Assembly: GCA_030280995.1 (NCBI GenBank)
Contig: JASXTE010000007.1
Location: 14,880,501 to 14,944,500, forward strand
DNA length: 64,000 nucleotides
Reading direction: 5' to 3'
Source of the DNA: Hemileia vastatrix
Lineage: Eukaryota > Basidiomycota > Pucciniomycetes > Pucciniales > Zaghouaniaceae
Position numbers and translations under genes: made by a program. The first letter of the stretch is position 1; each line of letters starts with the position of its first letter. The notes beneath the pieces were generated by a model. That model saw nothing but the letters and a program-made list of their open reading frames with translations. It was not told the DNA's origin and did not search any database. Shown one piece after another: positions 20,738 to 32,778 of this stretch.

Positions 20738-22048
20738 CAATCTTATAGTTGGTAGAAAAATAGATTTAATAGTTCAGATACTATTCAAAGACTTTATAAT
20801 TGCTATTTATATGTACTTTAAATTGTATTGGTTATATGTTTGATTGTAATGATAAAGAATGTAGAAAACAAGACCAAAAACCCCCTCGTTTTATACACAA
20901 AAACTTCCCCAATGGATTCCTTGATTTACAAGCTCTATAAAAAGCTAATGAGGTCTCATTAAAACTAATAGACCTTTCCAACATCATAAAGAGTGACATG
21001 TAACATAATTAGAATGATATCACCTGCAAAAATCCTGTAGTACTAGTGATAATCCATCAAAACTAAAGAATAAGCAAAAGAGAGTGTATGCATGTAATAA
21101 ATTAAAAAGAAAGACCAAAAAGGAAAAGATAAGACTAATAATTACTCAATATTAGGGGGGATTAACAGTAGAAATTGCAGGGCTAATCATGACATTAAAC
21201 TATGTGAAATCCCCATTCAAAAATAACCAAAATTGACTGAGAAAGCACTTAAAAACTCAAAAAAAAGGTGTGAGATGTGGGGTAACTACATGCAGTCCTT
21301 GGAAGACGCTTTCACGGGTAAATCCTTTACTATTTTAGGAAAAAATAAGTGTGGTAGTGAATTAAAGCAACAAGCTTGAGGTTATTAATGAAGTTAGTGC
21401 ATATAATAAGGTCAATGCAATTATAATTAAATTAGGACACTAAATAAGTGACTTTTGCCTATTTCAGTGTGTTTACTCACAGTGGGTGAAGAATGAGTGG
21501 TAATTATAGGGTGAAAAAGCTAACTTTTCTAAAAATGAAGCTATTAACACGGGAAAAATACAGGTAGTATACACAGAAGCCATTTCTGGCATAAAAACAC
21601 CAAAATTGAAAAGTGATATTTTTATTCATTTGAGTAGTTAAATCATTTTTTCTAATTAAAAAAAATATCTGTCAAAGCACATATTTAATATTATTAAATT
21701 TATAGTGCATATAATCAACTTTTAAGTGATTTAAAGTGCATTTATTGATTTTTACATAAAACAATGAAAACAACAGCTTTAAGTCTACTTAAAAAATTAT
21801 GTAGCCTTATATTTAAGGATCTTAAGATTACTCTAACACATTAAAACTTATTATTAAGTACATAAGACTTAAAAAGGTGGATATATGAATGTATATAGGG
21901 TGTTATAATGGCATATATTATATTTTATCATAAGCTTTACTTATGTATACAACTTGTGTACTTTAATTTATTGTCCTACGTATAGTACATGTGTTTAACA
22001 TAAATTATAAGTACTTTTTACGCATTCCTAGGGATATCCAGGCTGAAA
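20738..22048 (-). repeat. Gyp4 5' LTR, right (5'-terminal) piece
   Basis: Continues the piece at 11366-11555 after removal of Gyp1-d. It matches 33955-35281 over its length. The minus-strand start is a degraded TTTCAGCCTGGATATCCC. Three CpG sites in the sister copy (AGCGCAT near 34917, 34936 and 34970) are each TpG or CpA here. Confidence 0.78.
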
Positions 22049-22332
22049 GTTTCCTTACTGTAAGAAGAATTGAAGAAAGGTGGAAAAACCTGAGCAAACC
22101 CTGTTCCTCTAAGTAAATAAAGAGTTCAGAATTTACTAGGCTCAATTTATTCTTGATAATAATATTATTTTCTATCAGTTTCTTTAAAATCTTTATGATG
22201 TAGAATCTGTGTTCTTTAAGTTAAAATAAAGAAATACAACAAAAAATTTGTACTGAAAAAAGTCATTTAAATGATTGAATTTATATTTTTTTATAAAGAT
22301 ATTATTTTTGTCAGAAGCTCTTAAAATAGAGT
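22049..22332. repeat. 284-bp repeat block R, copy 1
   Basis: Nearly identical to 35529-35812 (CCTTACTGTAAGAAGAATT through AATAGAGTCCCT). In both places it follows the edge of a Gyp4 LTR, so LTR edge plus block were duplicated together. No coding function recognised. Confidence 0.75.
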
Positions 22333-23443
22333 CCCTGAAGTATGGGTTGCTTCAACTACTTCCTAATCCCTCTAAACCTTGGGAATATTTATTGATGGAT
22401 TTTATTTCTCAACTTCCTCTTTCTAATAATTTTGATGCTATATTAGTAATACTAGATAGATTTTCAAAAATGTCTATTTTTATTAAAACCACTACTACTG
22501 CTACAGCAGAAGATTTGTCAAAATTGTTTCTAGAATATGTATTTTACAAACACAGCTTACCTAATGATATTATTTCAGATAGAGGCTCATTTTTTGTATG
22601 CACATTTTGGACTCAACTGTGTTGACAACTCAATATCACGAGGAACCTCTCCACAGCCTATCATCCTGAAACGGATGGGCAAACAGAAAATTTCAACAAA
22701 ATCCTCAAACAATACCTTCAAATGTATGTCAGTTACCAACAAGACGATTGGACCACATGGTTACCATTGGACGAATTTGCTTATAATAACTTGACTCATT
22801 CTTCGACACAACAATCTCCTTTCAAAACCGTTTATGGAAGACATCCTCGATTCAATTCAATCCATGTAGGAACTAATCATCCTGCTGAACATTATCTTTG
22901 AACCATATCATGACTCCAAGAGTAACTTAAATCAAATTTGGAATTAGTGGTTTGAAGGTACAAGGAACAGGCTGACAAACATCGACAAACTGCTCCTTCT
23001 TTTAAACCAGGCGACAAGGTATGGCTCGACGCACAAAACATTCGAACGACTCGACCATCAAAGAAACTGGCTGAAAAACACTTGGGGCAATTTGAAATCG
23101 ACTCTGAAGTCTCTAAAACTGCATTTTGACTCAAGCTACCTCCTAAATGGCAGGCTATTCACCCTGTTTTTCACGTATCCCTCCTGGAACTGGCTCGAGA
23201 AACATACCTGGGCAAGAACCAACCTCCTCTGGAACCGGTCAAAGTAGAAAACCATCTGGAGTGGGAAGTAAGCCGTATCCTTGATTCAAGAATGCGCAAG
23301 GGGAAACTTCAATACCTTGTGGAATGGGAAGGCTTCCTTGATGACTCAGACAAAACATCCTGGGAACCAGCCATCAATGTTTCTAACGCCCCTGAACTAC
23401 TAAAATCTTTTCATCTTAAATATGCTTTAAAACCAAAACCTTA
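22330..23443 (+). pseudogene. Gyp2-L integrase and chromodomain, disrupted
   Basis: Starts shortly before the integrase core: WEYLLMDFISQLP (first Asp), ISDRGSFF (second Asp) and [13 protein letters not shown] (Glu). It continues through the FAYNN and FKTVYGR blocks and the FKPGDKVWL and HPVFHVSLLE blocks, to a well-preserved chromodomain at about 23275-23420 (YLVEWEGF, TSWEPA, NAPELL). Stops occur at 22623-22625, near 22899, 22917, 22929, 22953 and 23127. Most Tf2-like basidiomycete elements share this C-terminal architecture. It is a different family from Gyp1. Confidence 0.9.
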
Positions 23444-24195
23444 AAACTCTCTTTTACTCATTTTTTTTCTTTCTTTTTTTCTTTGTTCTTTTTTCTTTTA
23501 AAATCTAAAACATCTTTACTTCTAAAATAAAATAAAAATAAGAATAAAATTAAATTAAAAATAAAATAAAATAAAAATAAGAATAAAATAAAATTAAAAT
23601 AAAATAAAATAAAATAAAACCAAATTAAAATAAAATAAAATAAAACTAATAAAAATATTTTTTTTCTACTCAATTTTCTATATACATTCTTTCTTTAAAA
23701 TTTTCTTTTCCTCGAACTATCAAAATTCTTCACAAACATTACACAACCATCTTTCTCGAACTTCACTTTAACTTCTAAATCACTCTTTTAAATTCTTCAA
23801 AACAAATTACTTCTTTCTTTCAAAATCCTCTTAAAATTTTTATTTCTTCTTTTCCTTTTCTTTCTTTTCTTTTTTCAAATATCTAAAATCCCTCAAAGCT
23901 TCAATTAACAAACTTAAATAACAAATTTTTTCTTTTCATTAAATTTTCTTTACAACAAATTTTTTCAATCAACTATTTTTTTTCTTCTTCTTCTTTCTTC
24001 TCTCATTCAAACATCTTATTTCAAAATTTAAAACATAATTTCTATTTAATTTTTTTCTCTGTCTTTTCTTTGTTCTTATTTCTCTCAAAATCTTATAAAA
24101 ATAAATATCAAAATTCTAAATAAAATAACTAAATAAAATAACTAAATACAAATTGTTTCTACATTCCTTTTTCTTCTTTTCTCTTTTATCTTCTC
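23444..24195. other. Pyrimidine-rich spacer between convergent pol and antisense gene
   Basis: T/C-rich on the plus strand almost throughout, with ATAAA minisatellite runs. The corresponding spacer at 62905-63792 is equally skewed in mirror image. Both flanking reading frames end facing it, so it must hold both 3' ends. Confidence 0.75.
23523..23645. repeat. (AAAAT)n minisatellite
   Basis: Imperfect pentamer-based array, AATAAAATAAAAATAAG and variants. Confidence 0.85.
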
Positions 24196-25164
24196 CTAAA
24201 CTAATCCCTTCATCTTCTCCAAAATTTCCCTTATCTCCTTTCTACATTTTTCAAAATTCTCCCCCTCTCCTACCAGAATCAATTCCCCAAGTTCAAGTAG
24301 CTCCTTGGCTACGTCGAAGGAAGCGGCATCGACAATTTTATCGCTCTCGCTGCTCAAGTCTTCAATAAATTTTGCTTGTCGAACCTGACGAGGCTTTTTC
24401 GACCATACTTGATCAAGGGTTTCTTCGTTTTCCTCCCTCGAGGTAACAGTCGGTAACCTATCCTCCACTGACACTGCCTCTTCCACAGCAGTGGGTTCCA
24501 CAAGGGTCGCTTCCACATTTGAAGCTTCCACCGTAGGGACTTCGATGATGACCTCTGAATTCTAAAACAGGATCATCAGTAATTAAATTTATGAATTATA
24601 AAAAAGTGAACTTACTTCAAAGATTGGGTCAGCCTCCAAAAATAATTTAGGAGTGACCTTCTCTGCCACCTCCCTCTCCTCTTTTTCATCTTCGATGACC
24701 ACCCGTCTTTTTTTCGGGGTTTTCCTCGAGATTGGAATTTCTTCTTCCTCCTCGATCAATTCGTCAACTTCCTCTTTGAAGGCCCGCCTCTTGCTTGCAG
24801 CCCTAGTCACCCAGGTTGTCACATCATCCTCAACTTCCTCCTCATTCTCCCCCACCGATTGATTGTTCCCAATGGACACATCCCAAATGTCCTCGACTAC
24901 TTCCTTTGTTTTGGGGATACCCCAATACTTCGTCTTAGTAAACCGACTCTCAATGTCAGCATTCTTCGCTAAGGCGTCACACGCCACCCTTCTCCATTGG
25001 CAAAACTCGCACTTCTGGAGAGGCCCTCGTGTTGCCATGCTTTCCACGCAAAAATACTCCATCGACTCGCAGGCTGTGCAAGTCTTCAAAAATTGTCGTG
25101 TAACAACACCCCCATCCGCTTTAGGGTGTGGAGGTGTGGGAGTCGGTGTAGGGAAATCTGTCAT
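24196..25164 (-). CDS. Gyp2-L antisense gene: nuclear-looking protein with Zn2Cys6-like cluster
   Basis: Two exons, 25164-24616 and 24561-24196, give 304 residues. The intron is 54 nt (GTAAGT donor, TTACTGAT branch-like site, TTTTAG acceptor, phase 0). Cysteines 29, 32, 39, 52, 55 and 62 form CX2CX6CX12CX2CX6C, the spacing of fungal Zn2Cys6 clusters. However, the usual basic run between the second and third Cys is absent (ESMEYF instead). An acidic Glu-rich middle, a PKKRR nuclear-signal-like motif near 150 and a C-terminal helix follow. The plus-strand gene at 61954 encodes a homologue with the same exon 1 length and intron length. It is probably a DNA- or chromatin-binding accessory protein; the function is not proven. 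Confidence 0.82.
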
Positions 25165-25408
25165 AGTGAGTTAAAATAATAATAATAATAATAATTAAAT
25201 AAAGAGGAAGGAAAATTAGTGTGGGAAATATGTCTTACGCTCAACAGAGCTCTCTTTCTTATACCGGGGCATCTGTCACGCGCCACGTGACACGTGAGGC
25301 AAAAGCAGCTCATTAAATCAAAAATAAGGGGCTCAAATCCACACTCAAAGCGCAGAAAGCAATTCTCCATAGCAACTGCAACTTTCCTTTGTGTACTCAC
25401 TATTCAAC
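25165..25408 (-). promoter_or_regulatory. Promoter region of the Gyp2-L antisense gene
   Basis: On the minus strand, two CACGTG boxes (25284-25289, 25291-25296), then CCCCGGTATAAGAA (TATAAG at 25258-25263), about 94 nt before the ATG. The block TGTCACGTGGCGCGTGA plus CCCCGGTATAAGAA is kept in the copy at 61824-61860, where the TATA-to-ATG distance is similar. Confidence 0.65.
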
Positions 25409-26077
25409 CACGCTAGTATAAACTCTAAATCTAAATTAGTCAATTTCTTATCAGTGTGTCTTAGTCTTTTTCTCAATATGCGACGCACAGCACAATAATC
25501 AATATAACAGTACATTAAAAGGTTTATGAAATGTCTGTGGGTTATTAAGGGGTAGTGAGCATGGACAGAATGGTTAGTGAAGGATTAAGGGGTTAACGGA
25601 TGTTAGTGAGGAGGTTCCAGGTGTAATGGATATATTTTAAATGGTTTGTGGTGTGCGGAATAGTGGATGGGTATGAGGTCTATACGAGGAGGAGTAAAGG
25701 ATATAAAAAGGGTTGGGTTTTTGGTTTGATATTCCTTAGAATTAAATTATAAAACATATTTATAGTTAATAGTGGTAAAACTCTAAAAGTGAAAATCATT
25801 ATTATTGTATCTTTCTTTATTTTCTCAATAATTATTTCTAAACCCTAAATCTTTGATTGTTGAGTTTCCAACCCTTTGTGAGATCTTAAGAATTTTAATA
25901 TTACCTTTCAATTATATTAGAATCCTTCTCGAACATAACTCAAATCAGTAGTTCTTCCTTCGAGTCATCTTCGAACCACTTCCTCAAATCATTCCTCTGT
26001 GCTTTGAAGAAGTCTCTAAACCTTTCATCTCACTTGCAGGAACATCCTCGACCTTGTGCGTAGGTTGTCCAGTGACA
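25409..26077 (+). repeat. 3' LTR of Gyp2-L
   Basis: 669 bp. The start is degraded (CACGCTAG against TGTGCTAG in the other copy) and the end is GTCCAGTGACA. TATAAAAA at 25702-25708 gives the sense orientation. It directly abuts Gyp1-e gag sequence at 26078. Homologous to 61070-61706. Confidence 0.78.
25702..25708 (+). promoter_or_regulatory. TATA box of Gyp2-L LTR
   Basis: GATATAAAAAGGGTTGGG, conserved as ATATAAAAGGGGTTGGG on the minus strand near 61432-61448. Confidence 0.6.
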
Positions 26078-28180
26078 AAGAAGTAAAAATCCTAGTAGAC
26101 ACAACTCAGGATCAGAAGCCTGTAATAAACCCACCAGAAGAACTTCCAAAAGGATTCAGGATAAAAAAGATGCCATTGACTCAACAGGTAAAGAATCTTT
26201 CAACTCACATAAAGGAGCTAAGGACAGAAAATTTGAAAGTAAAGGCAAGGGTAGATGCTCTGGAAGAAAAGGTGAGAAATATAGATACCTTTCTTCAAGA
26301 GAAGAAGAAACCTCTTCCCCCCAGGGATCATCAACCATTGGCTCCCCAGTCCCAAGAGAAAGTGGAAGTGTCCAAGTGGAAGTGGGATTGGTTAAACACT
26401 CAATGGGACAACCTATCTCAAAATTAGCATCATTTACCTCAGGCAGGTCCATCAAGACCCAGCCAGGTCAACCCACACCTCCTCACCCCTATCAAGGAAG
26501 CAAAAGAAGAAGAAAACCCAATATGGTCATACCCAGAAAACCCTGGTAAGCCCCTCTATTGATTCTCAAGTGCCATTTCTTGTAGTTGATTCTGTTCTTT
26601 CAGGTAAATCTGAGAGGGAACAAGAGACCTTAAGACCAGTAGAGGCTGGGTGCAGTAGACAAATAACTCATGTATCTAATACATTACTTTTAATTGCTAC
26701 CTCAATGATTAACCCTGATATGGCTGTAATTGATGAAACTCTTGACCCTGAGTTTTATTAGAGTCTGGAAAGTTACTCAGCTTCCTTATTGAGAAACACT
26801 CCAGATGTAGCAAAGATTAATGATGAGTACTTGAGAGATATTATTGAAAAACAGAATCATATTATGAACAATATGCAATTAACTCAGAAGTTTAATGGTT
26901 TATTAACTGATAAAGGGTATCAATCCTAAAGGAGTGAATTGCAGAATGTCTCTGATGATTTGTTTAATTATAAGGCAACTCATGAAAAGAAGGTTGCTTT
27001 GTGGCAAAATATCAAAAATGATTTGTCCAAATTAAAAGAAACTGCATCTATCTGTTGTGAAGAGATGGAGACAGATAAGATGAATCTAAAGAGATTGAAT
27101 GACCATTATTCATCTTTTCAAAATAAAAATCAGTTATCTTTTTCAACTATCAATGAGAGTTTATCTAGTCTTCCAAGAATGAAAACAAGACTAACAACCA
27201 TTGAAGAGAAATTGAACTCATTGTTGAATGACCAGAGATATTCTGATATTTCTTTAAAGGAACATATAGTAGAGGATGCTCAAATATTACCTGTGACTAG
27301 TTCATCTAAAGTAAAAATTGTTCCAGAAATACCTGTTGATACCACTGAGTTTCCATCAAAAATTGATGATGCACCAGGATTTTCAACAGAAGGATTGAAC
27401 ATTGAGATTACAGCCCAATTGGAGAAGTTACAGTTGCTTCTTACTCAGAAACAAGCCAGTACTAAGGAGAATCTTTAAAATCAAAAGAATTGGCCAAAAC
27501 TTGACCAATATCCAACATTTGATGGTGATTCTTCCTCTGATTGACAACAATTTATTTGCAGAATTGATAACTTGAAAAACTCTTACAAACTCCCAGATGA
27601 GGAAGTTGTGTCTAAGTTAATTTCTTTATTTACCAATGTAGCCCTTATGTGGTATAAATCTGTCCTATTAGATGGGAATAATTACTCATGGGAAGATTAG
27701 AAGAAATTAATTAAAGCACAATTTGGGGGCTCCAAGTTTAGGATGGTTCAACAAAGGCAGTATGAGGAAACTAAATATAGTTCTTCTACTGATAAACATA
27801 TTGAGTTCTTAATGAAACTTGTTAAAATATTTAGAGCTATGGACCCAAAAATGGAGTTTGAGTTATGGAAAGACAGGATCCTTTATAAATTACCAATGTC
27901 TCTGAGAGACTTGATAGTGGCTAGGACTGAGTTCACCAGAGAACCTTCTTCTTTCATCAATACTTGTAATGAGATTCTTCTAAACAACAAGTATGATGCA
28001 AGAAGATTCATTCCTAGAATCACTTGGGAAAAACCCTCAACTTTTCAACAGAAACCTCTGGAAAAGGTTTTGAAGCCTTCTGCCCCTGTTGCACCTAAAA
28101 AGTATGCAACAAACACTTTTTTCAAGTGCAACAAGCCTTGGCAGAAGGGCCATGTTTGTGACAAGAAGATAAATCTTGTA
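26078..28180 (+). pseudogene. Gyp1-e gag and zinc knuckle, disrupted
   Basis: Begins in the small coiled-coil frame (ILVDTTQDQKPV, LPKGFRIKKMPL, KWKWDWLNTQ), which shifts by one base after the TAG near 26425. The overlapping gag frame is open from about 26100 to 26531. Gag proper then runs from 26549 with stops near 26759, 26927, 27476 (shared with Gyp1-f), 27542 and 27698, into the capsid region (WPKLDQYPTFDGD). The zinc knuckle near 28114-28160 reads FFKCNKPWQKGHVC, so the first Cys is replaced by Phe. Confidence 0.85.
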
Positions 28181-31100
28181 GAACAAACAGAGGAGCATGC
28201 TGATGACACAGTAGCACTAAATTATACTTCAAGTGATTGTGCCAGCAATATTTCATTTGAATCTCAACAAGAAATCTTGATGCTGGAAGAGGATATCCAT
28301 TATTTAAATACTATTGATATTGATAATAATGATTTATCTACATTTGAAGATGCTGAGATCATAAAGAACATTGAGGATAGCTCAATTGTTATTGCCCCTC
28401 TCAAGGCACCAGTCTTGATCAATGGAACCAGAATTGAAGTTGTTCTGGATTCTGGAGCTGGAGGAAATGTAGTATCTGAAAGAGCACTTACTTCAGTGGA
28501 TCAAGACTATAAATCAAAACTGATGCCTATCATTTCTGAAAATTGGAGAGGTTATGGCTCTGTTTTGTCCCCCATTGGTAAATACAAAGCCACAGTGTTT
28601 TTTAAATATAACCATGGTTTTGTAAGAGCTATTTGTGATTTGGTTGTCATGAAAAATGATAACTTGAGCAATTGGTTTATTGTAGGGAATGATATTTTAA
28701 CCAAGTATGGCATAAAATTGGATCCTTCAAACCAATTTTTCACAATAGGGAAGAATGGGAAGAGAAAATTTAAGATTTCCACCCCTTAAAAATTATTGAA
28801 ACCAGAATTGAACACATGTAATTCTGTGGTTCAATATAAAGGAAGATATACAAAAGAGATGCATGCCCTTATGTCTGAAATTGACAATGCCTCTTTTGGA
28901 GAAAAACTTTCTGGTGAGGATAAAGATTCCATCATTAACTTGATAAAGTCTTTTCCTATAGCCTTTGCTCATGGGTCAGATGAACTGGGATTAGTTAAAG
29001 AGGAAATGACACTTTCATTGTCTTGTCCCTTAACTGATATACCACCTAGTTTAAAAAAGAAGCCTTATCCTGCCTCTCCCACAAAGAGAAATAATATTGA
29101 AGACAATATCTTTACCCTTTTGAAAATGAATATTATTGAAAAGGTAGTTGAAACACCTAAATATTGTGTTATCTCACCTGTCCTAATTTCTTATGAGAAA
29201 GATAAAGCCAGGTTATGTGGTGATTATAGAGCACTAAATACTTATACTGTTGAGGATATCTACCCTTTACCTAGAATTAGCTCTATACATGCTACTTTAC
29301 AGGGTTCTAAATATATCAGCTGTTTGGATGGTAACAAGGGATATCACCAGGTACCTGTTGAGAAAAATTCTCAGAATTTTCTGATGATTGCTACTCATAT
29401 GGGTATTTATAAGTATATTAGGATGCCTTTTGGCCCTAAAAATGCCCCTTCAGTTTTCCAAAAAGTCATGCATAAAACATTCCATCAAGAGATAATTGAA
29501 GTATGGCTGATGGCTTATATTGATGATATCATTATATTCTCAAAAACATTTGAGGACCATTTTAACCACCTGTGTAAAGTGTTCCAGAAAATGGATGAAA
29601 TAAATATGACACTTGATTTGAAGAAATGTAAATTTGGTTTCCATTCTTTAAAAGTTCTTGGTCATGTTGTTTCAGGCTTACAGATATGTGTTGACCAGAA
29701 CAAAGTGGCAGCCATACAACAGGTGAAGGCTCCTACAACAGTGAGAGAGCTCCAAAGTTTTTTGGGAATGTGTGGATACTATAGAAAGTATATTAAAAAT
29801 TAGAAAGTCATGGCTTTACCCCTTACCCAACTAACTAGAAAGGATGTTGATTTTGTCTGGAATAGTGAAAGACAAAGAGTCTTTGACACTATGAAACACT
29901 GTTTGATGTCAGCACCAATTCTTGCTTTACCTGACTTTAATCAATTAATTGTTTTGTACACTGATGCCAGTTTCATTGGTCTTGGTGCTTCCCTCCATCA
30001 AAAACAAGTGATAAATGATAAAGTCTCAGAAGTAGTAATTTGTTATATTTCAAGAACCTTGAGAAATAGTGAATTGAAATATGGTGCTACTCAATTAGAG
30101 TGTTTAGCTGTAGTATGGGCTCCAGAAAAGCTTCATTATTACCTAGACGACCAGAAATTTGAACCTGTCACTAACTGCAGTGCAGTTAAATCCCTTTTAA
30201 ACTTGAAAACACCAAACAGACATATGTTCAGATGGCAGTTGGCTGTTCAATAATACAGAGGGAGAATGACAATTATTCATAGGGCTGGTATTGTTCACTC
30301 AAATGTGGATATGTTATCACAGTTACCTTTACCAAATAATGACTCTAATCCTGCTTATTATCCTGAGGATGAAATTATTCATATACATGGGATATATGTG
30401 GTTGATATGGAGGAAGAGCTATTAAAGCTTATTCTGGAAGCATATGATAAGGACACTGACTTGAAAAATTTATGCACTATATTAAATGATCCAAAGAATG
30501 CTTCAATACAAGTATTAATTAAAACCCTTCCACCAAAGAACCAGAAGGCTTTGGAAAAATGTAAATTTTCAATTGATGAAGGATATATATATTATAGGTG
30601 GAATTTGAGTAATGTTATTGTTATTCCTCCTTCTATGAGAGAAATCATCTTGAAAATTTGTCATGATGACATATTAGCTGGACATTTTGATCTTGAAAAA
30701 ACAATGATCAGAATTAAGAACACTGCTTGGTGGGTTAATATGTCTGAAGACACAAAATTATATGTTGAATCTTGTGATTCTTGCCAAAAATCAAAAAGAT
30801 TAACCGGTAAAAGAGCAGGATTAATGCAACATATTGAACCTCCTGATGCACCATGGCAGATAATAAACATGGATTTTGTAACAGGATTACCTATTTCTGG
30901 AAAAGACAGTTATAACTCTTGTTGGTTTATTGTGGACAGATTCACTAAAATGTGTAAATTTATCCCTACCCACAAGGATCTTTCCACTAAAGAATAGCTT
31001 TCTTATGGTGGTCTCATATGTTTAATACTGCTGGTTTTCCTAAAGCCATAATCTCTGACAGAGACCCTAAATTTACTTCTGAATTTTGGATGTCTCTGAT

Positions 31101-31955
31101 GGATGTTTGTGGTTGTGATCTGAAACTTTCTCGTGCCCATCATCCACAGACTGATGGCTTAGCTAAAAGAATGATTAAGACTTTAGAGGACATGATAAGG
31201 AGGTATTGTGCCTTTGGCTTTGAGTATAAAGACAATGAAATATTCACTCATGATTGGGTTACCTTACTTCTTGGGTTGGAATTTGCTTATAATAGCACTG
31301 TTCATTCTGTTACTCAAAGAAAGCCTTTTGAGCTCTGGCTTGGATATGTTCCAAATACTCCTTCCCAAATTCTCAATAACAAAATACCTAAATTGGATAT
31401 AAATCCTGGTGTAAAATCTTTTTTTCAAATGCAACAACTGTTCAGAAATCATGCTCAACAATGTATTGAAAAATCGTTTGAATATGAGAAGAAGAGATGG
31501 GACAAATCCCATAAAGAATACACTTTTAAAAAGGGTGATGAAATGTTGATTTCTACAGTCCTTTTCAATTTACAAGGTAATAACAAATTGAAAGATCCAT
31601 TTTTTGGTCCATTTGTTGTCAGAAGAATGATTGGAGATAATGCAGTTGAGGTTATTCTGTATTCTCCATATGACAGAAACATCCTGTTTTTCCAATATCT
31701 CTGCTGAAACCTTACACATCCAATAGTGATTTATTTCCAAAAAGGAGGGGAGGACCAAAGAAAACCCCAAATGAAATCACTGAAACAGCAGAAATTGAAA
31801 AAATTCTAAATGAAAGAATAGTCACTGCTGAATAAGGTACAGAATACTTATTGAGATTCAAGAATAAATCATCTGAATATGATTCTTGGATACCTGGGAA
31901 GGAGATATCTAATCTTCCTACTCTACTAAAAAATTATAAAAAGAAAAAATCATAG
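28181..31955 (+). pseudogene. Gyp1-e pol, disrupted
   Basis: Protease DSGAGG near 28449; RT with YIDD near 29518-29529; RNase H, HHCC finger, DDE core and chromodomain. Stops at 28787-28789, 29801-29803 (Tyr to TAG), 30251-30253 and 31833-31835, and one-base deletions near 30994 and 31679. Ends at TAG 31953-31955. In the part present all domains are represented, so it died by point changes, not large deletion. Confidence 0.9.
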
Positions 31956-31975
31956 CATTTTTTTATTGTTTTTTT

Positions 31976-31987
31976 AGAGTGAGGAAG
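31976..31987 (+). other. Polypurine tract of Gyp1-e
   Basis: AGAGTGAGGAAG abutting the LTR; one base differs from the family sequence. Confidence 0.7.
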
Positions 31988-32778
31988 TGTCAGCCAGGCT
32001 ACTAGACTTACCCGGTAAAATAATTGATTATTTTACTGAGTTGAAGCCACGCCCCTTCTTCTTACTAACAATTAATTATTTATTTACTTAAGTATTACTT
32101 ACAACTAACTAGTTAAGTAAATTAAGTAGTATAAGTAATGTAAATAATTTTCCCCTACATTTTTACTCCCTAACACCATGCTCAATAGTATAAGTTTGAT
32201 TGGGAATAAAAATTTATGATAAAATTATAATAAGAAAAAAACCTTAAGATTATTATATTACTTCATTGAGAGATCTGGAATCCCGTGAAATTAATATAAT
32301 TAATTAAATTGTGATGTAATTAATTGTGACAAGGAACTTATACTTTATTATTAATAAAATTGATGCCCTTGTTGAAGTATTAATTGATTAATTTTCTTAT
32401 GTCATATATGTACTCCTTTTAGTCACCTACTTTCTCACATTCTTACAGTAGATGATTTAAATTCCGTGTCTTTTATTCCCTGATGTTTTGACTATAAAAG
32501 GCCCCTTACTTTTGTGCTTTTCAGAACATTCCTTACTTACTTACTTATTACATTTACAACAAATCAATTATTATTTCTATACTTTATAACATTAGTATTT
32601 ACATCAACGTATTTCTAATCTATAAAGTATATTAATATTTAACACTACCTCTTATTATTTGAGTAAAACAATCAAATTGATTAAGAATTACATACCTTAC
32701 TTTTGAGAGTCCATTAAAACCCTAAAAATCCTTGTATAACCTCGAATAAAACTTCTAAACCAAATGGACCCCTTGAAT
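31988..32778 (+). repeat. 3' LTR of Gyp1-e
   Basis: Starts TGTCAGCCAGGCTACTAG and ends near GGACCCCTTGAAT; about 790 bp. TATAAAA at 32493-32499. The same LTR type as 47341-48151 and the solo LTR at 9983-10786. The right end is degraded where copia sequence begins. Confidence 0.85.

Larger units (their letters stand above)
22330..26077 (+). mobile_element. Gyp2-L: 3' part of a Ty3/gypsy chromovirus with an antisense gene
   Basis: Begins inside integrase and continues through the chromodomain (to 23443), a pyrimidine-rich spacer, a two-exon gene on the opposite strand (24196-25164) and an LTR (25409-26077). The same order, inverted, occupies 61070-64000. Everything 5' of the integrase is missing. 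Confidence 0.85.
26078..32778 (+). mobile_element. Gyp1-e: 5'-truncated Ty3/gypsy element
   Basis: Internal region from the second gag exon to the polypurine tract, plus a 3' LTR. The 5' LTR, leader and first exon are lost where the Gyp2 LTR now abuts. Many stops; closest to Gyp1-f. Confidence 0.9.

Noticed and set aside
23458..23673. Phe/Leu-rich minus-strand frame
   Set aside because: A translation of the AAAAT minisatellite.
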